From contig NC_004369.1 of NCBI RefSeq assembly GCF_000011305.1, positions 496,001 to 560,000 on the forward strand: a stretch of DNA of 64,000 nucleotides, in the 5' to 3' direction. The position numbers were made by a program, and so were the translations under genes. Positions 17,651-27,162 of the stretch are shown here, one piece after another. Under the pieces are notes generated by a model that searched no databases, was not told where the DNA came from, and saw nothing but the letters and a program-made list of their open reading frames with translations. How positions within the stretch are numbered: position 1 is the first letter of the stretch; each line of letters starts with the position of its first letter. The DNA is from Corynebacterium efficiens YS-314. GTDB lineage: Bacteria > Actinomycetota > Actinomycetes > Mycobacteriales > Mycobacteriaceae.

Positions 17651-18667
17651 ATGACGCTGCCTTCCCTTTCCGAGATCCTCGAGCGCTCCCATGTGGTGTC
17701 GCTGCCCATGAATGTGAGATTCCGTGGGGTGACCACGCGTGAGGCCCTGCTCATCGACGGGCCCGCCGGGTGGGGTGAGTTCGCCCCCTTCCTGGAGTAT
17801 GACGCCGTGGAGTCGAGTGCGTGGTTGGCTGCGGGCATCGAGGCGGCCTGGCAGGGGTTCCCTGAGCCGCTGCGCACCCACATCGAGGTCAACGCCACGG
17901 TCCCGGCCGTCCCCGCGCAGGAGGTTGCGGCCGTGTTGGAGAAGTTCCCGGGTTGCCGCACCGTGAAGGTGAAGGTCGCGGAGAAGGGGCAGACGCTGGC
18001 CGATGACATCGCGCGTGTGCAGGCGGTGCGTGAGGCCCGCCCCGGCGCGGTGATCCGCGTGGATGCCAACACCGGGTGGACGGTGGAGCAGGCCCTGGAG
18101 GCCGCCCAACACCTGGGGCCGCTGGATTATCTCGAGCAGCCCTGTGCGACCGTCGAGGAGTTGGCGCAGGTGCGGGCCTCGCTGCAGCGCCGTGGGATCT
18201 TCGCGCGGGTGGCGGCGGATGAGTCGATCCGTCGCTCCGATGATCCCTACCGTGTCGCCGAACTGCGGGCCGCGGATGTCGCGGTGGTCAAGGTCGCGCC
18301 CCTGGGCGGGGTGCGCCGGGTGCTGGAGGTGGCGGAGCATCTGCGGGCGCGCACCATGGACATCACGGTGGCCAGCGCCCTGGATACGGTGGTGGGCATG
18401 AACGCGGGTCTGGCCGCGGTCGCCGCGTTGCCCAAGCTTGACGACGACGACCTGATCGACGTCCCCCCAGCCGCCGCGGGCCTTGCCACCTCGCAGTTCT
18501 TCATCGAGGATGTCGCCGCCCCGCACACCATCACCGACGGGTTCATGGAGACCCGCGTGATCACCCCGGAACCGGATCGTCTGGCGGGCCTGGCCGCGCC
18601 TGCGGATCGCCGCGACTGGTGGTTTGAGCGCGTGCGGGAATCCTATTCTGTCCTGGCCGGGATCTAG
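17651..18667 (+). CDS. menC: o-succinylbenzoate synthase
   Basis: Enolase-superfamily dehydratase converting SHCHC to o-succinylbenzoate. The 338-residue protein has the catalytic lysine in '[11 protein letters not shown]', metal ligands in '[10 protein letters not shown]' (Asp), 'LDYLEQPC' (Glu) and 'VAADESIR' (Asp), and the second lysine in '[11 protein letters not shown]'. ATG 17651 was chosen because TAAACT and GGAGCC stand just upstream; a longer frame runs into the divergent pterin gene. menD starts 10 bases after its stop but carries its own leaderless -10 box inside the menC end. Confidence 0.94.
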
Positions 18668-18677
18668 ACTGGTTGCC

Positions 18678-20309
18678 ATGTCCGTCACGCCTGCACAGGA
18701 ACTTGCCCGCGAAGTCATTGAAGCCCTGAGCCCGCACATCACTGACGTGGTGTTATGCCCGGGTTCGCGTAACTCACCGTTGTCGCTTGAGGTGCTCTCC
18801 CGGGAGGATCTGCGCGTCCATGTGCGTATCGACGAGCGCTCCGCCGCCTTCCTCGCCCTGGGGCTGGCGCGCGTCCAGCGCCGTCCGGTGCCGGTGATCA
18901 TGACCTCCGGCACGGCGGTGTCCAACTGCCTGCCGGCGGTCACCGAGGCCGCCCACGCCCACATCCCGCTGCTGGTGGTGTCCGCGGACCGTCCCGCACA
19001 CCTCATCGGCACCGGGTCGAGCCAGACCATCGACCAGACCGACATCTTCGGTGCCCTGGCACCGACCGTCACGGTCGCCGCCCCAGAGCACGTCGGACGG
19101 ATCAGCCAGGCGTTGGGGAACGGGGCGTCGCAAAGCCCGCGCCACATCAACGTCGCACTCGACATGCCGCTGGTGGCACCGGACCTGCCCGAGCTTCATG
19201 GGCAGCGCGGCCCGGTGGACTGGGAGCAGCGCTGGGTGGATCACGGGGTGGTCGATGTGGATCTGTCCCGCAACACGCTCGTCATCGCCGGTGATGAGGC
19301 CTGGGAGATCGAGGAGCTCGCCGAGGTGCCCACCATCGCCGAACCCACCGCCCCGGTCGCCTACCATCCCGTGCACCCGCTGGCCGCGGAGTTCCTGCTC
19401 AAGGACCAGGTCTCCGCGGAGGGGTATGTGGTGACCACCCGCCCCGATCACATCATCGTGGTGGGGCACCCCACCCTGCACCGCGGTGTGCTCAAACTGA
19501 TGACGGATCCCACCATCGAGCTGACCGTGCTGTCGCGCACCGATGTCATCACCGACCCCGGCCGCCACGCCGACCGGGTCGGATCCCGCGTGAAGGTCAC
19601 CGGTGAGCAGCAGAAACAGTGGCTGAAGATCTGCGACGCCGCCTCCGACCTGGCCGCCGAGGGCGTTCGTGAGGTACTGGCGAAGGAAGAGCACGGTTTC
19701 ACCGGTCTGCATGTCGCCGCCGCTGTCGCCGATGGACTGGGTACCGGGGACACGGTGTTCTGCGCCGCCTCCAACCCGATCCGTGATCTGAGCATCGTCG
19801 GCCTGCCGTTCGCCGGGGTGGATGTGCACTCCCCACGCGGCACCGCCGGCATCGACGGTTCCGTGTCCCAGGCCATCGGCACCGCCCTGGCCATCCAGGC
19901 CCGACACCCCGATGAGATCCGGGCCCCGCGCACCGTGGCGCTGCTCGGGGATCTCGCATTCATCCATGATGCCGGCGGCCTGCTCATCGGCCCCGATGAA
20001 CCACGGCCCGAGAACCTCACCATTGTGGTGGCCAACGACAACGGCGGCGGCATCTTCGAGCTCCTGGAAACCGGTGCCCCCGGCCTGCGTTCCCGCTTCG
20101 AGCGGGCCTTCGGCACCCCGCACGATGTCAACATCTCCGACCTCTGCGATGCCTACGGCGTGGACTACCGACGCGCCAACACCCTCCAGGACCTGCTCAT
20201 GGAACTGGAGGACACCATCGAGATCCCCGGGTTCACCGTCATTGAGGCCGTCACCGTTCGCGACACCCGTCGCGCACTGCAGCGCGAGCTCACCGCGAAG
20301 GTCCGCTAG
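18678..20309 (+). CDS. menD: SEPHCHC synthase (2-succinyl-5-enolpyruvyl-6-hydroxy-3-cyclohexene-1-carboxylate synthase)
   Basis: ThDP-dependent enzyme adding a succinic semialdehyde unit from 2-oxoglutarate to isochorismate. The 543-residue protein begins with '[15 protein letters not shown]', includes the catalytic glutamate region '[15 protein letters not shown]', and has the ThDP/Mg motif '[13 protein letters not shown] ... [12 protein letters not shown]'. ATG 18678 was chosen because TAGACT lies exactly seven bases before it, at the end of menC. That -10 box overlaps the menC stop region, so menD can be transcribed separately. Confidence 0.95.
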
Positions 20310-20747
20310 GTGGAGTGGGGGAGAATCCGGCGTCGGGTACGCCAGGCGGTGATCGCCCTCTACATCGCCGCCATCCTGGGCTGCGCCGCCATGGTGATCG
20401 GCCCGTTCCTCAACGACCGCACCATCGCCGCCGACCCGGGCCGGGCCCTGGCGGAGGTCACCGATGTCGGCGCCCTGCGCACCACGGTGGATTTCCAGGA
20501 TGAACACGGCATCTTCCACTCCCCGGCCACCGGCCTGCTCTACCCGACCGGGCTGGGGGAGGGGCAACGCGTCTGGGTCAACTACGCCACCACCGACCCC
20601 ACACTGGTCAAGGTGGAGGGCCGCGAATGGACGCTGTCGATCATCCCGGCACTCAGCGTTGCAGGTGTGGCAACAGTGATTGCAGGGTTATTATGGGTGG
20701 CGGTCGGGTTCCTCGGAGGACGATCCAAGGATCCGGCCAGCCTGTGA
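20310..20747 (+). CDS. two-helix membrane protein (DUF3592-like)
   Basis: A 145-residue protein whose GTG start directly follows the menD stop, so coupled translation is likely. There is a transmembrane helix near residues 14-34, an extracytoplasmic beta-rich middle ('VTDVGALRTTVDFQDEHGIFHSPATG' type region), and a second helix near 113-135. This is the layout of DUF3592 proteins, whose function is unknown. Its position between menD and mgtA matches the related corynebacterial and mycobacterial order as recalled. No catalytic residues are evident. Confidence 0.75.
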   Translation: MEWGRIRRRVRQAVIALYIAAILGCAAMVIGPFLNDRTIAADPGRALAEVTDVGALRTTVDFQDEHGIFHSPATGLLYPTGLGEGQRVWVNYATTDPTLVKVEGREWTLSIIPALSVAGVATVIAGLLWVAVGFLGGRSKDPASL

Positions 20748-20863
20748 GGGCGGGACGGTTAAGGGGGAATTCACCCTCCCTGGTCCAAGAATTAAACAAA
20801 GTTCTCGATAAAGCCATCCAGGGTTCACCGCCCCGGTGGTAAGACATGGAGATAATCAGACGC

Positions 20864-22093
20864 ATGCGTGTAGCAATCGTTGCAGAGTCATTCCTCCCGA
20901 ACGTCAACGGAGTCACCAACTCGGTTCTCCGCGTGTTGGAGTACCTGGCTGCCAACGGCCACGAGGCGCTTGTCATCGCGCCGGGTGCCCGCGAATTCGA
21001 GGAGGAGATCGGTGAATACCTCGGCTTTGAGATCGTCCGTGTGCCCACCGTCCGCGTCCCCCTCATCGATTCCCTGCCCATCGGGGTGCCGCTGCCCTCG
21101 GTGACCACCGTGCTGCGGGAGTACAACCCGGATATCATCCACCTGGCCTCCCCCTTCGTCCTCGGTGGTGCCGCCGCCTTCGCCGCCCGCCAGCTGCGCA
21201 TCCCCGCGATCGCGATCTATCAGACCGATGTCGCCGGGTTCTCCCAGCGCTACCACCTGGCACCCCTGGCCGCCGCCAGCTGGGAGTGGATCCGCACGGT
21301 CCACAACACCTGCCAGCGCACGCTCGCACCCTCGTCGATGAGCATCGATGAGCTGCGTGACCACGGCGTCAATGACATCTTCCACTGGGCACGTGGCGTG
21401 GACTCCACGCGCTTCCACCCCTCCAAGCGCTGCGGGGAGCTGCGCCGCAGCTGGGACCCCACCGGGTCGAAGAAGGTCGTCGGCTTCGTCGGTCGACTCG
21501 CCTCGGAGAAGGGCGTGGAGCGGCTGGTCAGCCTGTCGGGCCGGAAGGACATCCAGCTGGTCATCGTCGGTGACGGCCCCGAGGCCAAGTACCTGCGGGA
21601 GATGATGCCCGATGCCATCTTCACCGGTGCCCTCGGCGGCGAGGACCTGGCACGCACCTACGCCTCCCTGGACCTGTTCGTCCACCCCGGCGAATTCGAG
21701 ACCTTCTGCCAGGCCATCCAGGAGGCCCAGGCCTCCGGTGTGCCCACCATCGGCCCCCGTGCCGGTGGCCCCATCGACCTCATCGACGACGGCGTCAACG
21801 GACTGCTGCTGGACGTGGTGGACTTCAAGGAGAAACTGCCCGCAGCCGCCGAGTGGATCCTCGATGACTCCCGCCACCGGACCATGCGACTGGCCGCCCG
21901 CGAGGGCGTGCGCCACAAGAGCTGGGACGCGCTGTGCGAACAACTGTTCCAGCACTACACCGACGTCATCGCCCTGTCCCGCCGCGTCCCGCTGACCTTC
22001 TTCGGCCCCAACGCCGAAGTCACCCGGATGCCGCAGTGGGTGGCCCGCATGCTCGGCGTGCGCGCCGAGATACCCGTGCGTGTCGACGTCTAG
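20864..22093 (+). CDS. mgtA: GDP-mannose-dependent alpha-mannosyltransferase MgtA-like
   Basis: GT4-family (GT-B fold) enzyme. The C. glutamicum and M. tuberculosis orthologue at this locus (Rv0557; formerly called PimB) mannosylates a glucuronosyl-diacylglycerol lipid, a precursor of lipomannan-like glycolipids (family knowledge). The 409 residues open with 'MRVAIVAESFLPNVNGVTNSV', the N-terminal Gly-rich loop. The C-terminal domain has 'GFVGRLASEKGVERLV' and the EX7E-type 'HPGEFETFCQAIQEA'. ATG 20864 gives the conserved start; an in-frame ATG six codons upstream (20846) is possible. It lies inside the men cluster, between menD and menG. Confidence 0.9.
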   Translation: MRVAIVAESFLPNVNGVTNSVLRVLEYLAANGHEALVIAPGAREFEEEIGEYLGFEIVRVPTVRVPLIDSLPIGVPLPSVTTVLREYNPDIIHLASPFVLGGAAAFAARQLRIPAIAIYQTDVAGFSQRYHLAPLAAASWEWIRTVHNTCQRTLAPSSMSIDELRDHGVNDIFHWARGVDSTRFHPSKRCGELRRSWDPTGSKKVVGFVGRLASEKGVERLVSLSGRKDIQLVIVGDGPEAKYLREMMPDAIFTGALGGEDLARTYASLDLFVHPGEFETFCQAIQEAQASGVPTIGPRAGGPIDLIDDGVNGLLLDVVDFKEKLPAAAEWILDDSRHRTMRLAAREGVRHKSWDALCEQLFQHYTDVIALSRRVPLTFFGPNAEVTRMPQWVARMLGVRAEIPVRVDV

Positions 22094-22157
22094 GCCGGGT
22101 TAACCGGGGGAGCCCTCCGGCGTGGTCCCGCGTCGTAGGTGGCCTAGACTATGTGAC

Positions 22158-22850
22158 GTGGCTAAGGCATCACTAGACAAGGACCCATTCGACGTCGCCT
22201 CAATGTTCGATGACGTCGGAGACAAATATGACCTCACCAACACGGTGCTGTCCTTCGGGCAGGACCGCGTGTGGCGCAGACGAACCCGGGAGCGACTGGA
22301 TCTCAAACCGGGGGAGAAGGTCCTCGACCTCGCCGCCGGTACCGCGGTATCCACCGTGGAACTGGCCAAATCGGGCGCCTGGTGTGTCGCCTGCGACTTC
22401 TCCCAGGGCATGTTGGCCGCCGGTAAGCACCGCAATGTCCCCATGGTGGTCGGCGACGGCATGACACTGCCCTTCGCCGACAACAGCTTCGACGCTGTCA
22501 CCATCTCCTACGGGCTGCGCAACATCCACGATTTCCGGGCCGGCCTGCGCGAGATGGCCCGCGTGACCAAACCCGGCGGACGCCTCACCGTGGCGGAGTT
22601 CTCCACCCCGGTGATCCCCGTGTTCGGCACCCTGTACAAGGAATACCTCATGCGTCTGCTGCCGAAGGTCGCACGCGTGGTCTCCTCCAACCCCGAGGCC
22701 TACATCTACCTCGCCGAATCCATCCGCGCCTGGCCCGATCAGGAGGACCTGGCCCGCGAGATCAACGCCAACGGCTGGTCCGACTGCGGATGGCAGAACC
22801 TCACCTTCGGCATCGTGGCCATGCACTCCGCCATCAAGCCGGGGAACTAG
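22158..22850 (+). CDS. menG: demethylmenaquinone methyltransferase
   Basis: SAM-dependent C-methyltransferase making menaquinone from demethylmenaquinone, also called UbiE. The 230-residue protein has '[26 protein letters not shown]', the SAM-binding '[17 protein letters not shown]', '[27 protein letters not shown]', and the UbiE signature '[17 protein letters not shown]'. GTG 22158 was chosen because TAGACT lies seven bases upstream; an ATG 36 bases earlier lies upstream of that box. It is convergent with the menJ-like gene, with 13 bases between the stops. Confidence 0.95.
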   Translation: MAKASLDKDPFDVASMFDDVGDKYDLTNTVLSFGQDRVWRRRTRERLDLKPGEKVLDLAAGTAVSTVELAKSGAWCVACDFSQGMLAAGKHRNVPMVVGDGMTLPFADNSFDAVTISYGLRNIHDFRAGLREMARVTKPGGRLTVAEFSTPVIPVFGTLYKEYLMRLLPKVARVVSSNPEAYIYLAESIRAWPDQEDLAREINANGWSDCGWQNLTFGIVAMHSAIKPGN

Positions 22851-22863
22851 GAACTCACAGGGC

Positions 22864-24159
22864 TCACAGGGTTGAATTCCACAGCGGGGTGCCCCGGCGG
22901 GCCGCACTGACGGTGCTGCCCGCCAGGCGCCATCCACGGGCGAGGATGTCCTTGTCCTCCTCCGTGATGAGGTTGCCCATGAGCCGGGCCGCCGCCGGCA
23001 TGGCCACCTTCTTCAACGGTCCCCGGAAGGCCAGCGGGCCCATCGCGGGCAGGAACGCCGGATAGGTCAGCAGCCTGGCCGCGGTACGCGCCAGCACGAA
23101 GGCCTCGCCGTAGTGGGTCTTCAACACATGGGGCCACAGCAGGGTGGCATCGCGCCGGGGGTGGGTGTGGATGAGCTCCACCGCGAGCTCAGCGGTTTCC
23201 AGACCGTAGTCGATGCCCTCACCGTTGAGCGGGTTCACACACGCCGCGGAATCACCGATGAGCATCCAGTTCGGGCCCGCCACATTGGAGACAGCCCCAC
23301 CCATGGGCAGCATCGCCGAGGCGACATCCTGTTCCGGGCCCAACTGCCACTCCTCCCGCTGCTGGGAGGCGTAGAACCCCAGCAGTTTCTTCGTGTTGAC
23401 CTTCGCCGGGCGCTGATCGGTGGACAGGGCACCGCACCCCAGGTTCACGGTGCCATCCCCCAGGGGGAAGATCCATCCGTACCCGGGTTGGACGGTGCCC
23501 TGTTCATCGCGCAGCTCCAGGTGGGAGTGGATCCATGGCTCGGTGGAGTCGGGTGAGGTGCAGTAGGAGCGCGCGGCGATGCCGTAGACCTCCCCGCGGT
23601 GCCAGATCCGGCCCAGCTTCTTGCCGAAGGTGGAGCGAACCCCGTCCGCCACGATCACATGCCTGGCAGTCACGGTGCGCCGCTGGCCGTTGTGGTTGAC
23701 CTCCACCGCAGACAGGCGTGAGCCGGTTAACACCGGGGTCTCCGCGGTGGCGTTCTCCCAGGTGGTTACCTCGGGATGTGATCTGGCCAGCTCGAAGAGG
23801 AGATTGTCGAAACTCGCCCGGGTCATCGCCGAGCCACGGGTGCCGAACGCGGATTCGGGCCAGGGGGCCTCCACCGACCCGCCGAAACCGTGCAGTTTGA
23901 GGCCCCTGTTGGAATAGGTGGAGGTCACCTGCTCCGCGCCCCCGAGCTTCTCCAGCTGGTGCACGGCGCGTGGGGTGAGACCATCCCCGCAGGTCTTGTC
24001 GCGGGGGAAGGAGGAGGCGTCGATAAGCAACGTCGACAGGCCCCGCCGGGCGGCGTACACCGCCGCAGCCGACCCCGAGGGCCCACCACCGACCACGAGA
24101 ACATCGACGGACGGGGAGACAGGGGAGGACACACCGGAAGATACAGACACGCATTCCAT
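22864..24159 (-). CDS. menJ: geranylgeranyl reductase-family FAD enzyme, MenJ-like
   Basis: FAD-dependent reductase expected to saturate one isoprene unit of the menaquinone side chain, as M. tuberculosis MenJ (Rv0561c) does at the same gene position. The 431-residue protein begins with 'VDVLVVGGGPSGSAAAVYAARRG', has 'FPRDKTCGDGLTPRAV' (the GGR-family CxxG region) and 'MLIGDSAACVNPLNGEGIDYGLETA' for FAD ribityl binding. ATG 24159 was chosen because the frame upstream shows no family sequence. It is divergent from the polyprenyl synthase gene, with 152 bases between the starts, which fits a shared role in quinone tails. Confidence 0.87.
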   Translation of the reverse strand: MECVSVSSGVSSPVSPSVDVLVVGGGPSGSAAAVYAARRGLSTLLIDASSFPRDKTCGDGLTPRAVHQLEKLGGAEQVTSTYSNRGLKLHGFGGSVEAPWPESAFGTRGSAMTRASFDNLLFELARSHPEVTTWENATAETPVLTGSRLSAVEVNHNGQRRTVTARHVIVADGVRSTFGKKLGRIWHRGEVYGIAARSYCTSPDSTEPWIHSHLELRDEQGTVQPGYGWIFPLGDGTVNLGCGALSTDQRPAKVNTKKLLGFYASQQREEWQLGPEQDVASAMLPMGGAVSNVAGPNWMLIGDSAACVNPLNGEGIDYGLETAELAVELIHTHPRRDATLLWPHVLKTHYGEAFVLARTAARLLTYPAFLPAMGPLAFRGPLKKVAMPAAARLMGNLITEEDKDILARGWRLAGSTVSAARRGTPLWNSTL

Positions 24160-24311
24160 TGTCGCAGGGGGCAGCGGGTGAAAGCCACCCCAGGGTGCTT
24201 TAGGTCCCTGCTGTCGACTACGGTTAAACGGAAAGCTATAACGTCCATTTTCTGGTATCCCCGGGTTGTCTACCGGCGGGAACCACACACGATCACCAAA
24301 GGTAGCGATGA

Positions 24312-25364
24312 ATGAGTAGCGGCCGAACCGTTCCAACCCGTTCCCACGGGCTCGGAAAAGAAGGTGCGTCAGGAAACAACGCATCTCAGGTCGAGTTTGG
24401 TGACCCGGCGCTCACCGCCAGGATCGACAACGCCATGCAGCAGGTCGAGGACCGCCTGCTGAAGGAACTGTCCATCGGGGAGGACTTCCTCGTGGACAAG
24501 GTCACCCACCTCGCCCGGGCCGGCGGCAAACGCTTCCGCCCCATGTTCGCACTGCTGGCCTCCGAGTTCGGTGCCAAACCACTCAGCGACAACGTGATCA
24601 AGGCCGCTGTGGTCGTGGAAATCACCCACCTGGCCACCCTTTACCACGACGACGTGATGGACGAGGCCACCATGCGTCGCGGGGTCCCCAGCGCCAACTC
24701 CCGGTGGGACAACTCCGTAGCCATCCTCGCCGGCGACATCCTCCTCGCCCACGCCTCCCGGATCATGAGCCAACTCGGCATGGAAACCGTCGCCCACTTC
24801 GCCGAGACCTTCGGTGAACTGGTCACCGGCCAGATGCGTGAGACGGTCGGCGCCCGCGGCGGTGATCCCGTCGACCACTACATGAAGGTCATCCGCGAGA
24901 AGACCGCCGTGCTCATCGCCTCCGCCGGCTTCCTCGGCTCCATGCATGCCGACGCCACCCCGGAACACGTCGATGCCCTCAAGAAATTCGGTGCGGCCGT
25001 GGGCATGATCTTCCAGATCGTCGACGACATCATCGACATCTTCTCCGAGACCGCCGAATCCGGCAAGACCCCCGGCACCGACCTCCGCGAAGGCGTGTTC
25101 ACCCTGCCCGTGCTCTACGCCATGCGTGAACAGACCGAGGTGGGTGCCCAGCTGCGTGAGATCCTCACCGGACCCATCGAGGACGACGACACCGTCGACC
25201 GCGCCCTGGAGCTGCTCGCCCAGTCCGGTGGTCGCCGCGAGGCGCTTGCCGACGTCCACCACTACATGGCCATCGCCAACGCCGAACTCGACCGCCTGCC
25301 CGACAACTCCGTCAAGGACGCCCTGCGCAACCTCGCGATCTTCACGGTGCAGCGCGTCGGCTAG
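24312..25364 (+). CDS. ispB: trans-polyprenyl diphosphate synthase
   Basis: Extends allylic diphosphates with isopentenyl diphosphate, presumably to the menaquinone side chain. The 350-residue protein carries the first aspartate-rich motif 'LYHDDVMDEATMRRG' and the second 'FQIVDDIIDIF', with 'GGKRFRPMFALLA' upstream. The residues before the first motif that set chain length ('ITHLATLYHDD') lack bulky aromatics at -4/-5 apart from the tyrosine at -2, consistent with a long product. The symbol is by synteny with C. glutamicum; the mycobacterial counterpart is GrcC1. tRNA-Tyr follows. Confidence 0.9.
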   Translation: MSSGRTVPTRSHGLGKEGASGNNASQVEFGDPALTARIDNAMQQVEDRLLKELSIGEDFLVDKVTHLARAGGKRFRPMFALLASEFGAKPLSDNVIKAAVVVEITHLATLYHDDVMDEATMRRGVPSANSRWDNSVAILAGDILLAHASRIMSQLGMETVAHFAETFGELVTGQMRETVGARGGDPVDHYMKVIREKTAVLIASAGFLGSMHADATPEHVDALKKFGAAVGMIFQIVDDIIDIFSETAESGKTPGTDLREGVFTLPVLYAMREQTEVGAQLREILTGPIEDDDTVDRALELLAQSGGRREALADVHHYMAIANAELDRLPDNSVKDALRNLAIFTVQRVG

Positions 25365-25491
25365 TTCTGGCCGGTCTAGTTCTGGCCGGTCTGGGCGACT
25401 CAGGGCGACCCCGGTTTACCCGCCATGACCTGCCGATTTGCCTTAATGCCCACTGTTCATAGTAAAGTGTGTAGCGCACCAAGCAGTGCAT

Positions 25492-25574
25492 GCCAGATTG
25501 CCCGAGCGGCCAATGGGAGCGGACTGTAAATCCGTCGGCTTGCGCCTACGTAGGTTCGAATCCTACATCTGGCA
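25492..25574 (+). tRNA. tRNA-Tyr (GTA)
   Basis: Acceptor arms GCCAGAT/ATCTGGC, a long variable arm, T-arm GTAGG-TTCGAAT-CCTAC, and anticodon loop CTGTAAA giving GTA. The discriminator is A. CCA is not encoded. It is followed by a terminator. Confidence 0.96.
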
Positions 25575-25580
25575 CAGACA

Positions 25581-25614
25581 ACACCCACCGAAGTTACTTC
25601 GGTGGGTGTTTTTT
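25581..25614 (+). terminator. terminator after tRNA-Tyr
   Basis: ACACCCACCGAAG pairs perfectly with CTTCGGTGGGTGT around TTA, followed by a run of T (25610-25614). Confidence 0.95.
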
Positions 25615-25649
25615 GCATTCCCGTGGTGGGGCGGATTCTAGGGGCGGTT

Positions 25650-25726
25650 GGCAAAAGCCGTTGTTTTGTGACGGGCGTCCTGGGGTTTTGCCCGCGCCGG
25701 CCCCACAAACCAACGGTTTTTGTCAC
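25650..25726. repeat. palindromic repeat, type B (copy 3)
   Basis: Arms begin GGCAAAAGCCGTTG and end CAACGGTTTTTGTCAC around the core TCCTGGGGTTTTGC. Both arms carry CCG where other type B copies carry CTG, which looks like a paired change. It lies 36 bases past the tRNA-Tyr terminator. Confidence 0.85.
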
Positions 25727-25762
25727 GGGTGGGACCGCTGGTGCCTGGCCCGCCGGGGCCGG

Positions 25763-25841
25763 GTGAACGATTTCGTTGGTTTGTGAAACCGGTCCTGGGG
25801 TTTTGCGGGGCCACCGCCGACAAACCAACCAAAACGTTCAC
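25763..25841. repeat. palindromic repeat, type A (copy 4)
   Basis: Arms begin GTGAACGATTTCGTTGG and end CAAAACGTTCAC, with core GGTCCTGGGGTTTTGCGGGG. The right arm is less perfect than in other copies. It is 36 bases from copy 3. Confidence 0.85.
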
Positions 25842-26151
25842 AGAAGGGCCTCTGGGACGACATCCAGGTCCTTGCGGGGCGTTCCCTGCAGAGTGAGGCA
25901 CCCGTGAGCGACGCCGGGGCCGGGGTTGGGCACGGACGCCGGTCCAGCAGGCTTGGAATGGGGCCTCGAGAGGGATGAACAGGCCACTTTGCTGGGTGTG
26001 CGGATCATTGTGTGTTTTAAGCGCATTTCAGGGCGTTCAAAAACATGCCCTCACCTGCGGATTTGTGTTGTGTGAACGATTCGGGTTAATGTACTTAAGG
26101 CTTCAACGGAGCGGGGCAAAACAAAAGCCTCCGAATCCTTGAGAAGCTGAT
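25842..26151. other. intergenic region before tRNA-Thr
   Basis: About 310 bases with no gene I can support. The final ~100 bases become AT-rich ('GGGTTAATGTACTTAAGG') and probably hold the tRNA-Thr promoter, but no clear -35/-10 pair was settled on. Confidence 0.35.
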
Positions 26152-26224
26152 GCCCCCTTAGCTCAGTCGGCAGAGCGTTTCCATGGTAAGGAAAAGGTCA
26201 ACAGTTCGATTCTGTTAGGGGGCT
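26152..26224 (+). tRNA. tRNA-Thr (GGT)
   Basis: Acceptor GCCCCCT/AGGGGGC, anticodon stem TTTCC/GGAAA with loop ATGGTAA giving GGT, and T-arm ACAG-TTCGATT-CTGT. 73 bases. Confidence 0.95.
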
Positions 26225-26279
26225 CAATTGTTTTTCTCCAGCTGCACCCAATCGGTTCATCGTGGGGATGAGCAATAAT

Positions 26280-26351
26280 GGCGGTGTAGCTCAGTGGTAG
26301 AGCAAGCGACTCATAATCGCTGTGTCGCGAGTTCAATTCTCGCCATCGCTA
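26280..26351 (+). tRNA. tRNA-Met (CAT, elongator-like)
   Basis: Acceptor GGCGGTG pairs with CATCGCT including G-U pairs. The anticodon loop CTCATAA gives CAT. T-arm is GCGAG-TTCAATT-CTCGC. The anticodon stem lacks the three G-C pairs of initiator tRNA, so elongator Met is preferred. Confidence 0.9.
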
Positions 26352-26507
26352 CTGCGAAAACACGGCCCCACACGGTCTCATTTCAGTGATCTCCGCGTGG
26401 GTGTCATTTCGCTAAAACCCGGATATCTCCAGTTTTACCGGTCATGTTACATCCGTAACCGGATATTTCTGGTAGTGTTATCCGTGCTGCAGAACACTGT
26501 GGCGCAT

Positions 26508-26580
26508 AGGGGCGTAGCTCAATTGGCAGAGCAACGGTCTCCAAAACCGTAGGTTGCAGGTTCAAGTCCTGTCGCCCCTG
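26508..26580 (+). tRNA. tRNA-Trp (CCA)
   Basis: Acceptor AGGGGCG/CGCCCCT, anticodon loop CTCCAAA giving CCA, T-arm GCAGG-TTCAAGT-CCTGT, discriminator G. secE starts 27 bases downstream, so the two may share a transcript. Confidence 0.96.
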
Positions 26581-26607
26581 CAAGATTTTTACAACCTGAG
26601 GAGTGCC

Positions 26608-26937
26608 TTGAGCGACGATCAGAACACCGGTGCAAGTGAAACTTCGCGTCCCACTGGTAAGCGTCAGCTGTCGGGTGTCTCCACCGCCTCCTATGAGGCG
26701 AAGCGCGCTCCCGCCGTCGCAGCCTCGGCTTCAGCCAAGGATGCGACCTATGGTGGGGGCGTTGTCAGTTTCCTGCCCGAGGTGGTTACCGAGATCCGCA
26801 AGGTGATCTGGCCGACCGCACGCCAGATGGTCACCTACACCATCGTGGTCCTGGTGTTCCTGATCATTCTCACCGCTCTGGTGTCGGGTGTGGATTTCAT
26901 CGCAGGCCTCGGAGTTGAGAAGGCACTTACTCCCTAG
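26608..26937 (+). CDS. secE: preprotein translocase subunit SecE
   Basis: Small membrane subunit of the SecYEG channel. The 109-residue protein has a polar N-terminal extension typical of actinobacteria, then the conserved amphipathic segment 'FLPEVVTEIRKVIWPTARQMVTYTIVV' and one transmembrane helix ('LVFLIILTALVSGVDFIAGLG'). The TTG at 26608 was chosen because GAGGAG lies five bases upstream; the frame runs back into tRNA-Trp and cannot start there. A hairpin terminator separates it from nusG. Confidence 0.93.
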   Translation: MSDDQNTGASETSRPTGKRQLSGVSTASYEAKRAPAVAASASAKDATYGGGVVSFLPEVVTEIRKVIWPTARQMVTYTIVVLVFLIILTALVSGVDFIAGLGVEKALTP

Positions 26938-26962
26938 GTAAGGTTGTCACCACAGTCTTTAA

Positions 26963-27005
26963 CATCCCGCTGGTTCCGGTAAGGAACCGGCGGGATGATT
27001 CTTTA
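26963..27005 (+). terminator. hairpin terminator between secE and nusG
   Basis: CATCCCGC-GGTTCC pairs with GGAACC-GCGGGATG around a 5-base loop, followed by ATTCTTTAT. It may be a partial terminator, as secE-nusG are commonly co-transcribed. Confidence 0.75.
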
Positions 27006-27162
27006 TCCCAACCCCCGGTCCGTGCTGGGTCGGTGAATGTCAACGGGGTGTCCGGGCAGTAGCATGGACCCCAGGAGCGTTACCCAGCGCCTGCGCTGCC
27101 CGACGGTATCTCGGCAGTGGGGTCGGGAATTGTGAAACATACATGTTTGGAGAACACGCAAG

